Notes: generated by a model from the sequence alone, not told the origin. A stretch of DNA of 62,244 bases from Acidimicrobiales bacterium (GCA_029263195.1 JAJCXX010000017.1:1-62244); one strand, 5' to 3'. Positions 46,539 to 55,432 are shown, numbered from the stretch's first letter. Made by a program: numbers and translations.

Positions 46539-47767
46539 TGTTGAAGACACTCAGATCCGTCCTCAGATTCAGACGATTCGAGGCCAACCCGGACGCCCGC
46601 CGTCTCGCCACCGCCGCCGACATCTCCGACCTGCGTGAGATCGCCAAGAAGAGACTCCCAGGAGGGGTGTTCGACTACATCGACGGTGGAGCGGAGGACG
46701 AGGTCACCCTCGCGGGGAACCAGTCCGCATACCGCCAGATCGGGCTTCGGCCGCGGGTGCTGCGGGGCCTCTCCGGTGTCGACACAACCACGACGATCCT
46801 CGGTCGGCCCTCTCCGATGCCGCTGGTGCTCGCCCCCACCGGGTTCACCCGCATAGCCGACCCGCAGGGAGAGTTGGCGGTCGCGCGCGCCGCCGCCCGG
46901 GCCGGCGTCCCGTATGGGCTCTCGACCCTCTCGACTCGCTCCATCGAAGAGGTTGCCGAAGCCTCCGACAGCGTCGAGTGGGGCAGCGAAGGCGAACGTC
47001 GACTGTGGTTCCAGGTGTACACATGGCGCGACAAGGGCCTGGTGAAATCGATGGTCGAGCGAGCCGCTGCCTGCCACTACGAGGCCCTGATCATCACCGT
47101 CGATCTGGCGGTCCTCGGCCGACGCGAGCGCGATGTGCGAAGAGGCTTCTCGCTTCCGCCGAAGATCGGATTCGACACCATTGTCGACGGCATCCGTCAT
47201 CCCGGCTGGACCTGGAAGTTCGCGAGAAGCGAGCCGATCCGATTCGCCAACGTGACCGGCGGCGAAGGCGACGACGGCAGCACGGCCGTGAGTCTGGCCG
47301 AGTACACCAACAGCCAGTTCCGGATAGATCTGTCGTGGGACGACATCGAGTGGTTCCGGTCGATCTGGGACGGCCCGATCATCGTGAAGGGGATCCAGAC
47401 CACCGAGGACGCCGCCATTGCCAACAAGGTCGGGGTCGACGCGGTGTGCCTGTCGAATCACGGCGGCCGCCAACTCGATGGGGCGCCGGCCGCACTCGAC
47501 CTCGTCGAACCGTGCCGCGAGGTGGTCGGCGACGACATGGAGATCATCGTCGATGGTGGCTCACGACGGGGAAGCGACCTCTTGAAGGCCCGCGCTCTCG
47601 GGGCCGACTCGGTAATGGCCGGCCGCTTCTACCTCTACGCTCTAGGCGCGGCCGGCGAGACCGGCGTCGACTTTGCTCTCGACCTCTACCAGACGGGCCT
47701 TCACCGGGCCATGGCATTGTGCGGGGTGAGCCGGATCGCCGACATCGACCGCGATCTCGTTGCCTGA
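46538..47767 (+). CDS. FMN-dependent 2-hydroxyacid dehydrogenase (LldD-like)
   Basis: 409 aa from the ATG at 46538 (GGAG site just upstream). FMN TIM-barrel enzyme of the lactate/mandelate/glycolate oxidase family. It has VFDYIDGGAEDE, PLVLAPTGFTRI, WFQVYTWRD, the catalytic histidine and arginine in SNHGGRQLDGAPA, and VDGGSRRGSDLLKARALGA (FMN phosphate site). Oxidises an (S)-2-hydroxy acid to a 2-keto acid. As last gene of the importer operon it may act on the imported compound or its product. MftD-like roles are also possible, but no mycofactocin genes are seen. Confidence 0.88.
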   Translation: MLKTLRSVLRFRRFEANPDARRLATAADISDLREIAKKRLPGGVFDYIDGGAEDEVTLAGNQSAYRQIGLRPRVLRGLSGVDTTTTILGRPSPMPLVLAPTGFTRIADPQGELAVARAAARAGVPYGLSTLSTRSIEEVAEASDSVEWGSEGERRLWFQVYTWRDKGLVKSMVERAAACHYEALIITVDLAVLGRRERDVRRGFSLPPKIGFDTIVDGIRHPGWTWKFARSEPIRFANVTGGEGDDGSTAVSLAEYTNSQFRIDLSWDDIEWFRSIWDGPIIVKGIQTTEDAAIANKVGVDAVCLSNHGGRQLDGAPAALDLVEPCREVVGDDMEIIVDGGSRRGSDLLKARALGADSVMAGRFYLYALGAAGETGVDFALDLYQTGLHRAMALCGVSRIADIDRDLVA

Positions 47768-47814
47768 CGCACTCCGGTGAACGGTTGGCCGGGCCCTGGT
47801 TCGGCCGTTCGGTC

Positions 47815-48903
47815 TCAGTCGGACGCTTCGTCGTTGTGAGCCTCGGCGATCTCGTGGGTGGCGAGAGCAGCCGGATCGGGCGTCGGCGCCATCGGGTGGT
47901 CGCCCTGATTGCGTAGCCACACGGTCTGCTGGGGGAACGGAATCTCGATTCCGGCGGCATCGAGAGCTTCCTTGAGTCGGAGGCGTAGTTCCCGCTCGAC
48001 TCCCCATTGCTGGGACGGCTCGGTCTTGACCACCAAGCGAATGGCAATGCCCGATGCTCCGAGATCCTGGACTCCCCACACCTCCGGGCGTTCCATGAGT
48101 TCGTCCCCGCCCCATTCGGGATCGTTCCAAAAGTCGTCGGCGACCCGTTGGATCACTCCCTGAGCGAGACGCAGGTCGGCGTCGTAGCTGACCTCGACAT
48201 CGATCAGCGCCCGCGACCACAACTGGGAGTAGTTCCCGACGCGACTGATCTCGCCGTTGGGTATGTGCCAGACGGTTCCCTTGACATCGCGGATCGTGGT
48301 GGACCGTAGGCTGACCTTCTCGACGGTGCCGGTGGCGTCGCCTGCGTCGATCACATCACCGACTCCGTATTGGTCCTCGATGAGCATGAAAAGGCCCGAC
48401 AGGAAGTCCTTCACGATCGACTGCGCACCGAAACCGAGAGCGAACCCGCCGATGCCGGCGCCGGCGATCAGTGGAGCCAGATCGATCGACATTTGGCCGA
48501 GAATCAGAAGGCCGGCGAACGACCAGATCAGCGCGGTGGTGATGCTTCGCAGCACCAGTCCAATCGTCTCGGCCCGGGACTTGGCCCTGATCGACTCCTT
48601 CTCCTCGATGAGAAGTCGGCCCGGCCCCGATGCACGAAGGGCTTGCAGCCGACCGTCGGAGGGACCGGCCGCCACGCCGGCCGCGAAGCTGGTGATGGCG
48701 CGCTGAGCGAGTCGCGAAAAGAACCACGCGGCCACCACTATCAAGATGATGCGGATCGGTCGGTCGAGCAGCCACTCGGCCGACCGGGCCGCGAAGTCGT
48801 TGCTGGTCCAGTCGTAGACCTTCTCGCAGATGTAGGAGCTGTCGGTCGATCCGCAGGCATCGGCGAGGTCGGTTGTGGTCTCCTGTAGGAGCGGTGGTGG
48901 CAT
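47815..48903 (-). CDS. MscS-family mechanosensitive channel
   Basis: 362 aa. Two or three N-terminal helices precede the pore helix GAGIGGFALGFGAQSIVKDFLSG, followed by the MscS beta domain (GVGDVIDAGDATGTVEKVSLRSTTIRD) and a C-terminal alpha/beta domain. It releases solutes on hypo-osmotic shock. It is transcribed alone and is divergent from the molybdate operon with 123 bases between starts. Confidence 0.9.
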   Translation of the reverse strand: MPPPLLQETTTDLADACGSTDSSYICEKVYDWTSNDFAARSAEWLLDRPIRIILIVVAAWFFSRLAQRAITSFAAGVAAGPSDGRLQALRASGPGRLLIEEKESIRAKSRAETIGLVLRSITTALIWSFAGLLILGQMSIDLAPLIAGAGIGGFALGFGAQSIVKDFLSGLFMLIEDQYGVGDVIDAGDATGTVEKVSLRSTTIRDVKGTVWHIPNGEISRVGNYSQLWSRALIDVEVSYDADLRLAQGVIQRVADDFWNDPEWGGDELMERPEVWGVQDLGASGIAIRLVVKTEPSQQWGVERELRLRLKEALDAAGIEIPFPQQTVWLRNQGDHPMAPTPDPAALATHEIAEAHNDEASD

Positions 48904-49014
48904 GGGCCGAAGCTACGACCCGAGCGCGGATTCGTGGTGGACCTCAACCGAGTCGATCAGAGCCTCCGACCAGCGAGTCTCGCTTCTACTATCGCTTTTG
49001 CGAGGATTTCTGTA

Positions 49015-49020
49015 TATTTT
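49015..49020 (+). promoter_or_regulatory. Likely -10 element of a leaderless molybdate operon transcript
   Basis: TATTTT, within an AT-rich run that stands out in this GC-rich DNA, lies six bases before the ATG at 49027. That is the TANNNT spacing typical of leaderless actinobacterial transcripts, and no Shine-Dalgarno sequence is present between it and the ATG. No good -35 box is visible. The HTH-TOBE regulator encoded just downstream may act here. Confidence 0.4.
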
Positions 49021-49026
49021 TCTGGT

Positions 49027-49419
49027 ATGAGCTGGTTTCGCATGGGAGAAGTGGCTGATCTGCTCGGTGTGAGCACCGATACCGCCCGACGCTGGGCCGA
49101 CAGCGGACGACTGGCGACCGAACGCACCGAAGGCGGACAGCGCCGAGTCGACGGCCGCGAGTTGGCTCGATTCGCCGTCGAGATGTCCGACAGCCCCGAC
49201 GAGCACTCCAACTTGGTGTCGGCCCGCAACCGTTTCCCGGGAGTTGTCACCAAGGTCACTCGGGACACCGTGATGGCCCAGGTGGAGATTCAGGCTGGGC
49301 CCCATCGAGTGGTTTCTCTGATCTCGTCGGAGGCAGTCGACGATCTCGGACTCGAGCCCGGAGTCAGGGCGGTCGCAACCATCAAGTCGACCAACGTGGT
49401 CGTCGAGAGACCGGAGTGA
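49027..49419 (+). CDS. HTH-TOBE molybdate-responsive regulator
   Basis: 130 aa. An excisionase/MerR-like helix-turn-helix (about 6-50, MGEVADLLGVSTDTARRWADSG) is followed by a molybdate-binding TOBE/Mop domain (about 65-128, NRFPGVVTKVTRD to AVATIKSTNVVVER). Likely a sensor that controls the modABC genes it leads. It overlaps modA by 4 bases. The ModC protein of this operon lacks its own TOBE domain, so this protein may be the only Mop-type site of the system. Confidence 0.82.
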   Translation: MSWFRMGEVADLLGVSTDTARRWADSGRLATERTEGGQRRVDGRELARFAVEMSDSPDEHSNLVSARNRFPGVVTKVTRDTVMAQVEIQAGPHRVVSLISSEAVDDLGLEPGVRAVATIKSTNVVVERPE

Positions 49420-50135
49420 CCCGCGCCCTCAAGATCGTCCTGGTCACGGCAGCGATCGCATCGGGGTGTTCAGCGACCGGAGTGTCGTCGGATGACATCG
49501 TGTTGATGGCGCCGTCTTCGATGGTCGATGTCATCGAATCGATAGTCGACGACCAGCCGGTCACCCCGACCTACGCCGGTAGCTCATCTCTGGTCGCCCA
49601 GCTCCGCGACGGGGCCCGCGCCGACATTCTCATCACCGCCAGCCGCGAGACCATGCAGGTCGCCATCGATACGAACTCAGTGCTCGGCGAGCCCCGCCTC
49701 CTCACAACCAATCACCTGGTCGTCGCAGTGGCCGACGGGAATCCCGGAGCGATCACCGCCATCGCCGATCTGGCGCAGCCCAACCGGCTGGTGGGCATGT
49801 GCTCAATCGAAGTCCCTTGCGGCGCTCTGGCCGCTGAAGCACTCCATGCCCTCGAACTCACCGTGTCCGCCGACACGTTCGAACCCAACGTTCGATCCCT
49901 GGCAACCAAGATCCTGCTCGGAGAACTCGACGTCGGGCTGATCTATCGCACCGACGCCGACGCCCTCGGCCTCGAGGTTGTGGAGGCCGACGGCTTGAGC
50001 GAATTCACAACCGAGTATCTGATCGCATCGGTTTCGGGCCGACCGGAGCCAGAAATCGAAGCACTGATCGAACATCTGATTTCCTCGGCCCCGATCCGCG
50101 CCGTCCTCGACAATCTCGGGTTCGGTCCCCCATGA
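49416..50135 (+). CDS. modA: Molybdate ABC transporter binding lipoprotein
   Basis: 239 aa; start GTG in a GTGA overlap. The lipobox is AIASGC18. The type II binding fold opens with VLMAPSSMVDVIE, then TYAGSSSLVAQLRDGARADILITAS, the ModA oxyanion-binding pattern with two serines, and later CGALAAEAL and VGLIYRTDA. Binds molybdate or tungstate outside the cell and delivers it to ModB. Confidence 0.88.
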   Translation: MTRALKIVLVTAAIASGCSATGVSSDDIVLMAPSSMVDVIESIVDDQPVTPTYAGSSSLVAQLRDGARADILITASRETMQVAIDTNSVLGEPRLLTTNHLVVAVADGNPGAITAIADLAQPNRLVGMCSIEVPCGALAAEALHALELTVSADTFEPNVRSLATKILLGELDVGLIYRTDADALGLEVVEADGLSEFTTEYLIASVSGRPEPEIEALIEHLISSAPIRAVLDNLGFGPP

Positions 50136-50920
50136 GTCGACCACCCACCCGCCAACCCCGGATCCTGATCGGTTCGGCCGCCGTCGCCCTGACCCTGCTG
50201 ATGCTGCCGCTGGCCGGGATGCTCCAGCGTGTTCCATGGTCGACGGTTCTCGAGCGGCTGAGTGACCCAGCCGTCACAGATGCACTCCGGGTGTCGATCG
50301 TAGTGAGCCTCTGGGCCGCGGCCCTGTGCGTAATCCTCGGGCTGCCCTTGGCTTGGGTCATGGCTCGGGTCGACTTCATCGGGAAGAACGTGGTGAGGGC
50401 GTTCGTGATGCTGCCGATGGTGCTCCCACCGGTCGTGGCCGGCACTGCACTGCTGTTCGCGCTGGGCCGCCGCGGGCTGCTGGGGCAATGGCTCGACCGC
50501 TGGTTCGGGCTGACCCTGCCGTTCACGACCGCCGGGGCAGTCGTAGCCGCGACCTTCGTGGCTCTGCCCTTCTTCGTGACCACCGTCGAAAGCGGACTGC
50601 GACAACACGGCGAATCTCTCGACGAAGCGGCGGCCGCCTGCTCCGCCAATCCGATGTCGACCTTCATTCACGTCACCATCCCTTCGGTTCGCGGAGCGAT
50701 CGGAGCCGGTGCCGCCCTGTCGTGGGCACGAGCCCTCGGAGAGTTCGGAGCCACCGTGACCTTCGCGGGAAACCTCGGCGGACGCACCCGAACCCTTCCC
50801 CTCGCCACATTCCTGGCGCTCGAGAACGACCCCGGCGCGGCGTTGGCGATGAGCGTGCTCCTGATGACGGTGAGCCTCATCGTGCTGATCGCACTACGAG
50901 GTCGGTGGGGGATGCGATGA
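50132..50920 (+). CDS. modB: Molybdate ABC transporter permease
   Basis: 262 aa, about five to six helices. The EAA-type loop that contacts the ATPase is seen as ESLDEAAAACSANPMSTF followed by ARALGEFGATVTFAGN, the ModB/CysT signature. Overlaps modA and modC by 4 bases each. Confidence 0.9.
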   Translation: MSRPPTRQPRILIGSAAVALTLLMLPLAGMLQRVPWSTVLERLSDPAVTDALRVSIVVSLWAAALCVILGLPLAWVMARVDFIGKNVVRAFVMLPMVLPPVVAGTALLFALGRRGLLGQWLDRWFGLTLPFTTAGAVVAATFVALPFFVTTVESGLRQHGESLDEAAAACSANPMSTFIHVTIPSVRGAIGAGAALSWARALGEFGATVTFAGNLGGRTRTLPLATFLALENDPGAALAMSVLLMTVSLIVLIALRGRWGMR

Positions 50921-51549
50921 CCATCATCATCGACGGGGTTCTCCGACGCGGAGACTGGTCAGCCGACTTCGATGGCACCCGGATCGACCCCGGGGTCACC
51001 GCTGTGGTGGGACCGAATGGTTCGGGCAAGACCAGCTTGCTGCGATTGATCGCCGGCCTCGAAGCAATTGACGCCGGCCGGGTCTGCCTCGACGATCAGG
51101 TGGTCGACGAGCCGTCGACAACGACCTTCGTCGAGTGTCATCTACGACCGATTGCCATGGTCTTCCAGGACATTCGACTCTTCGACCATCTGCGAGCCGT
51201 CGACAACGTGGCATTCCCGATGAGGAGGCAGGGCGCATCAAGGCGCGACTCCCGTGAGAACGCCATGCAATACCTCGAGACTGTGGGGATGGCGCCGTTG
51301 GCCCACGCCCGACCCGGAGAGCTCTCCGGAGGCCAGCGTCAGCGCGTAGCGATAGCGCGGGCCATGGCCACCGGAGCGAAGGTGTTGCTCCTCGACGAGC
51401 CGCTCGCCTCGATAGACGAAGCCTCCAAACCCTCGATCCGAAGGGCGCTCACCAACGGCCCATTCCACACCGTGGTGTGGGTGACCCATTCCGACGAAGA
51501 CGCCGCCGCAGCAGACCGCGTGATCTCGCTGGCAGAATCAGCGACATGA
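50917..51549 (+). CDS. modC: Molybdate ABC transporter ATPase, short form without TOBE
   Basis: 210 aa from the ATG at 50917. Complete ABC domain: Walker A GPNGSGKTS (32-40), Q-loop FQD (83-85), signature LSGGQ (136-140), Walker B with D160-E161, and switch H191. The usual C-terminal TOBE/Mop domain of ModC (about 130 residues) is missing; the gene stops right after the switch region. A TOBE domain is encoded instead by the first gene of the operon. Coupled to modB and to the SDR gene by 4-base overlaps. Confidence 0.87.
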   Translation: MTIIIDGVLRRGDWSADFDGTRIDPGVTAVVGPNGSGKTSLLRLIAGLEAIDAGRVCLDDQVVDEPSTTTFVECHLRPIAMVFQDIRLFDHLRAVDNVAFPMRRQGASRRDSRENAMQYLETVGMAPLAHARPGELSGGQRQRVAIARAMATGAKVLLLDEPLASIDEASKPSIRRALTNGPFHTVVWVTHSDEDAAAADRVISLAESAT

Positions 51550-52319
51550 CCGATCTCGATCCGCTGGCCCGATTCCGACTCGACGGGAAGGTCGCGCTCG
51601 TAACCGGCGCCAGTTCAGGACTCGGCAACCGATTCGCCAAGGTGGTCGACGCGGCAGGATCCAAGGTGGTGGCGGCGGCGCGGCGGAAGGACCGTCTCGA
51701 CTCTCTCGTCGACGAACTATCGGATGCCCATGCGGTGGAGGTCGATCTGACCGTCCCCGGAAGTGCGGAAGCTCTGATCGAGGAGGCCACCCGGCAATAC
51801 GGTCGAATCGATGTGCTCATCAACAACGCCGGCATCTCCACCGCAACCGCCGCACTCGACTTCACCGCCGACGACTTTCGTCGTGAGATCGAGATCGATC
51901 TGGTGGCCCCCTACGCCTTGGCCAGAGGGGTGGCGGCCGCGGCCATTGTTGATCAACGGCAGGCATCCATCATCAACCTCGGGTCGGTCCTCGGAACGGT
52001 CGGCGGCGGAAAGCTGCGCGTGCCCGGGTACGCCGCGGCCAAGGGTGGGCTCCACAACCTCACCCGCGAGCTGGCCTCGGAGTGGGCTCGCAAGGGAGTG
52101 CGAGTCAACTCGATCGCTCCGGGGTGGTTCCCCACCGAGATGAGCGAAGAGATGTTCGACGGCGGTCCCGCCGCCGCCTACATCACCGACAACACCCCGA
52201 TGGGCCGCACCGGCAAACTCGACGAACTCGACGGAGCGCTGCTGTTTCTGGCGAGCGACGCGTCGAGCTTCGTGACAGGTCAAATCCTTCACGTGGACGG
52301 TGGCTGGACCGCCATCTGA
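51546..52319 (+). CDS. Short-chain dehydrogenase/reductase
   Basis: 257 aa from the ATG at 51546, overlapping modC by 4 bases. Classical SDR: TGASSGLG cofactor loop, NNAG, catalytic S/Y/K with YAAAKGG, and the C-terminal FVTGQILHVDGG. The arginine in AAARRKDRL suggests NADP(H). Its tight coupling to molybdate uptake is odd and may be chance transcription. A large hairpin follows 34 bases after the stop. Confidence 0.87.
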   Translation: MTDLDPLARFRLDGKVALVTGASSGLGNRFAKVVDAAGSKVVAAARRKDRLDSLVDELSDAHAVEVDLTVPGSAEALIEEATRQYGRIDVLINNAGISTATAALDFTADDFRREIEIDLVAPYALARGVAAAAIVDQRQASIINLGSVLGTVGGGKLRVPGYAAAKGGLHNLTRELASEWARKGVRVNSIAPGWFPTEMSEEMFDGGPAAAYITDNTPMGRTGKLDELDGALLFLASDASSFVTGQILHVDGGWTAI

Positions 52320-52353
52320 ACGAGATCTACGGCGGCAGCTCACCGGTGATTCG

Positions 52354-52410
52354 TGTGGCGGCGTTGGTGCACACGTTCCCCCCCAAGTGAGTGTGCACCA
52401 ACGCCCCACA
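52354..52410. terminator. Long bulged hairpin between convergent operons
   Basis: A perfect 15-bp inverted repeat (52360-52374 with 52391-52405, core GGCGTTGGTGCACAC) is extended by five more pairs, TGTGG (52354-52358) with CCACA (52406-52410), leaving one bulged C at 52359. The loop is 16 bases. It sits in the 198-base gap between the molybdate/SDR operon and the convergent peptidase operon and would work in both directions. There is no T-run. The rest of this gap (52411-52517) shows nothing else. Confidence 0.6.
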
Positions 52411-52517
52411 GCCCGATTCCGTTGGGTCTCGGACCGTTCACACCCGAAGACTCGCGGCGTGAAGGGCAGAACATGTTGATTCAATCTCACTGTCCGCGTC
52501 AAGGGTCGATGTCTGAG

Positions 52518-54650
52518 TCAGCCGTCGACGACCGCGAGAGCGTCCTTCAGGAATCGGAGTTGCAACAGCAGAAGGTTCTCCGCAACTTCCTCCTGCGGGG
52601 TCATGTGAGTGACTCCCGAGAGCGGTAGGACAGCGTGGGATCGACCGGCCGCGAGCATCGTTCGCGACAAGCGAAGAGTGTGCGCGGCCACGACATTGTC
52701 GTCGGCGAGGCCGTGAATGAGCAGGAGCGGCCGCTCGGGAAACTCCGCTGATGGAGGCTTCACATCGGCGGTTAGATCGGTGCGGACATAGTTCTCGGGC
52801 TCGGTTCTGGGATCGCCGAGATAGCGCTCGGTGTAGTGGGTGTCGTAGAGCCTCCAGTCGGTGACCGGAGCGCCGGCAACCGCGGCGTGGAAGATGTCGG
52901 GGCGGCGAAGCACCGCCATCGCCGAGAGGTACCCACCGAACGACCAGCCTCGAATCGCCACCCGACCGAGGTCGAGACGAGAGTCGAGGTTGGCCGCTGC
53001 GTAGAGCGCTTCGACCTGGTCTTCAAGTACGGGAGCCGCTAGGTCGCCTCTGACTTCGCGTTCGAATCCCGGGCCCCGACCTGGCGTTCCGCGGCCATCG
53101 GTCACCAAGACCGCGAATCCGTGATCAGCGAACCATTGAGAGGCGTGAAAGGCCGATCTTGACTGCACAACCCGCTGAGCGTGGGGGCCCCCGTAAGGGT
53201 CGAGAAGTATCGGGATTGAGTCGTCGGGCTTGGCGTCGGTGGGCAGCAACAACGCTGATGCGAGGCGCCGTGGACCGAGACGGTGCATGGACAGGTGGAG
53301 GTTCACTGTTGGTGCCTCTGAATTGTCGACGAGCACCACCTCGCGGCTGGAGCCATCCGCTACATCGGCAAGTTGACCACTCGTCACCTTGATCTCGGCA
53401 CGGTCGAAGTCGAGAGAGCGTCGGGAGATCGCCAAGGTGCCGCCGCCCACCACCGCGTTGTTGACACCGCCCCGCTCCGACAACCACCTGAGATCACCAT
53501 CCCAGCTCACCAGGGCGACGCCGGTGCTGGTCGGTTCGGTTGAAGCGGTGACAACCATGCCCGATTCAGTCACCGACACGAGGCTCCGAACCTGGGTGTC
53601 GTCGGTTGTGATCGGATCTCCATCAATACAGAGACGCCGTGCGCTTCCGTGGTCCTCGATCGTGACCAACCGACCTCCGCGGAGACGCGGTGTTCCTGGC
53701 ACCAACTCCACCCAGTGCGGGTCGGTCACGCGGTGGCGTTCGGAGGGCGCTCCCGAGTCCGGATCGACGTCGAGAACCGCGAGAGTGCGTTGGTCGCGGG
53801 ACTGTACGGTCAGAAATAGTCCGTCGGTCGACCATGAGGCGTCGGCGAGGTACTCCCATCCGGCGGCGTCCCACGCCACGTCGACCATGTGGCCGTCGAG
53901 CTCGACGATCGCCAGCCCCACCTCGGCGTTGGATGTTCCCGCCGCCGGATACCGGATCGGTGTCGGCTCCGATTCCGGACTGACCGGAGCCCCGATCCAC
54001 CACTGCTCGACCGGGGCGATATCGACCCGCTCGACCAACAGACGATCGCTGTCGGGGGACCACCAGAATCCTCGCGTGCGGCCCATCTCCTCGCCGGCCA
54101 CGAACTCCGCCGACCCCCAGGAAACGGTCTCGGCGGAATCTCCGACAACGAGAGAATCGCCTTCGGCTTCGCTCGTGACTCTCAACGATGCGCCGGACAC
54201 GTAGGCCACCCGCGATCCATTCGGGGAGATCACCGGATCGAATGCTCCGGGCTCGGAATCCATCGACTCGACGAGACCGGAGCCGACATCGCACACCATG
54301 ATCCGCCCGGCGACAACGAAGGCCACCCGCTGTCCGAGCGCATCGGCACTGAATCCAACGATTCCCTCCCCCGCCTCCCTGGCCCGCTCGCGACGAGCTC
54401 GCTCCGCGGCCGGTAGATCATCGAGGTCGGCCACCGACGACGGGTCGAACAGCAGCCGCTCGACGCCGGCGGCCAAGTCGAGCATCCACAGGGCGTTGAC
54501 CGGATCGTCGGCCGCCCCGGAACGCAGGAAGACAATCCGCTCCCCGTCGGGGGAGATCTCGAGGTTGCGCGGCGCACCGAGCGTGAACCGGCGGGTGACT
54601 GCCTGACGTCGGGGAAACGACTGCTCGGGAGACGACGCGCCCAAGATCAC
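52518..54650 (-). CDS. S9 family (DPP IV-like) serine peptidase
   Basis: 710 aa. An N-terminal beta-propeller (about 20-440) includes the DPP IV-type glutamate block EFVAGEEMGRTRGFWWSPDS. The C-terminal alpha/beta-hydrolase has a triad: S570 in GWSFGGY, D650 in HGLADDNV and H682 in GVTHMTP. Likely releases dipeptides from the N terminus of short peptides. No signal peptide is evident, so it is probably cytoplasmic. Last gene of an operon with an LLM oxidoreductase and two enoyl-CoA hydratases, overlapping the previous gene by 4 bases. Confidence 0.88.
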   Translation of the reverse strand: MILGASSPEQSFPRRQAVTRRFTLGAPRNLEISPDGERIVFLRSGAADDPVNALWMLDLAAGVERLLFDPSSVADLDDLPAAERARRERAREAGEGIVGFSADALGQRVAFVVAGRIMVCDVGSGLVESMDSEPGAFDPVISPNGSRVAYVSGASLRVTSEAEGDSLVVGDSAETVSWGSAEFVAGEEMGRTRGFWWSPDSDRLLVERVDIAPVEQWWIGAPVSPESEPTPIRYPAAGTSNAEVGLAIVELDGHMVDVAWDAAGWEYLADASWSTDGLFLTVQSRDQRTLAVLDVDPDSGAPSERHRVTDPHWVELVPGTPRLRGGRLVTIEDHGSARRLCIDGDPITTDDTQVRSLVSVTESGMVVTASTEPTSTGVALVSWDGDLRWLSERGGVNNAVVGGGTLAISRRSLDFDRAEIKVTSGQLADVADGSSREVVLVDNSEAPTVNLHLSMHRLGPRRLASALLLPTDAKPDDSIPILLDPYGGPHAQRVVQSRSAFHASQWFADHGFAVLVTDGRGTPGRGPGFEREVRGDLAAPVLEDQVEALYAAANLDSRLDLGRVAIRGWSFGGYLSAMAVLRRPDIFHAAVAGAPVTDWRLYDTHYTERYLGDPRTEPENYVRTDLTADVKPPSAEFPERPLLLIHGLADDNVVAAHTLRLSRTMLAAGRSHAVLPLSGVTHMTPQEEVAENLLLLQLRFLKDALAVVDG

Positions 54651-55432
54651 TGTCCTTTGAACTCGGGGTCGCGCTTCTCGGCGAACGCCGCCATGGCATC
54701 ACGGGTGTCGTTGGTCGAGAAGTTCACGGTTTGGGCCAGGCCTTCGGCTTCGGTTGCTTGAGCCAGGGTCGAATTGACGGCGTTGTCGAGCAGTCGTTTG
54801 GTCATCGACAGCGCCAGGGGCGGTCCGGCGGCGATTGCTTCGGTCACCTCGGCCACTCGGGCCGCGAGCGTGCCGTCGGGCACCACGTCGTTGACAAAAC
54901 CGAGACGGCCGGCCTCCGCGGCGTTGATGATCTCTCCCGTGAACGCCAGCCGCTTGGCGTGATGCAACCCGATCCGCTGAGGGAGCAGGTAGGACGTTCC
55001 GTAGTCGAGAGACAGCCCCCGCTTGGCGAAAATCAGCGAGAATCTCGAACGCTCGGTGCAGTAGAGAAGATCGGCGGCCAAGGCCAGCCCGAATCCGGCC
55101 CCGACGGCCACCCCGTCGACCGCGGCTATCACGGGGATCGGCAGTTGGTGCACAGACATGACCGAGTCGCCGACCGCCCGCATCGAGATCAGCCCGTGGT
55201 TGCCGCGAACCTCCTCGATCTCGGGATCACCCACGAGATCGGCCCCGGCACAAAAGTCATCGTTGGCGCCCGACATGACCAGAACGCGCGAGCCCGATAC
55301 CGCGATCTCTCTGGCCGCTTCGGCGATCGCACCCCACATCGCACTGGTGCATGCGTTCTTGCGGCCGGGTCGATCGAGTTGGATGCGGGCGATCGGGCCG
55401 TCGTAGGTCAGGTGTACTCCCGGGTGGCTCAT
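54647..55432 (-). CDS. Enoyl-CoA hydratase/isomerase family protein
   Basis: 261-aa crotonase-fold protein. The CoA and oxyanion-hole blocks are NDDFCAGADL and GVAVGAGFGLALAADLLY, with a later FAKRGLSLDYGTSYLLPQ. The position of one usual catalytic glutamate is occupied differently (RGLSLDYG), so activity could be isomerase-like. It overlaps its neighbours by 4 bases on both sides. Confidence 0.85.
   Translation of the reverse strand: MSHPGVHLTYDGPIARIQLDRPGRKNACTSAMWGAIAEAAREIAVSGSRVLVMSGANDDFCAGADLVGDPEIEEVRGNHGLISMRAVGDSVMSVHQLPIPVIAAVDGVAVGAGFGLALAADLLYCTERSRFSLIFAKRGLSLDYGTSYLLPQRIGLHHAKRLAFTGEIINAAEAGRLGFVNDVVPDGTLAARVAEVTEAIAAGPPLALSMTKRLLDNAVNSTLAQATEAEGLAQTVNFSTNDTRDAMAAFAEKRDPEFKGQ

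Noticed and set aside
49005..49027. Inverted ModE-box in the AT-rich stretch before the HTH-TOBE gene
   Set aside because: No symmetric TATA-type half-sites could be matched; the AT-rich run is better explained as a -10 region.
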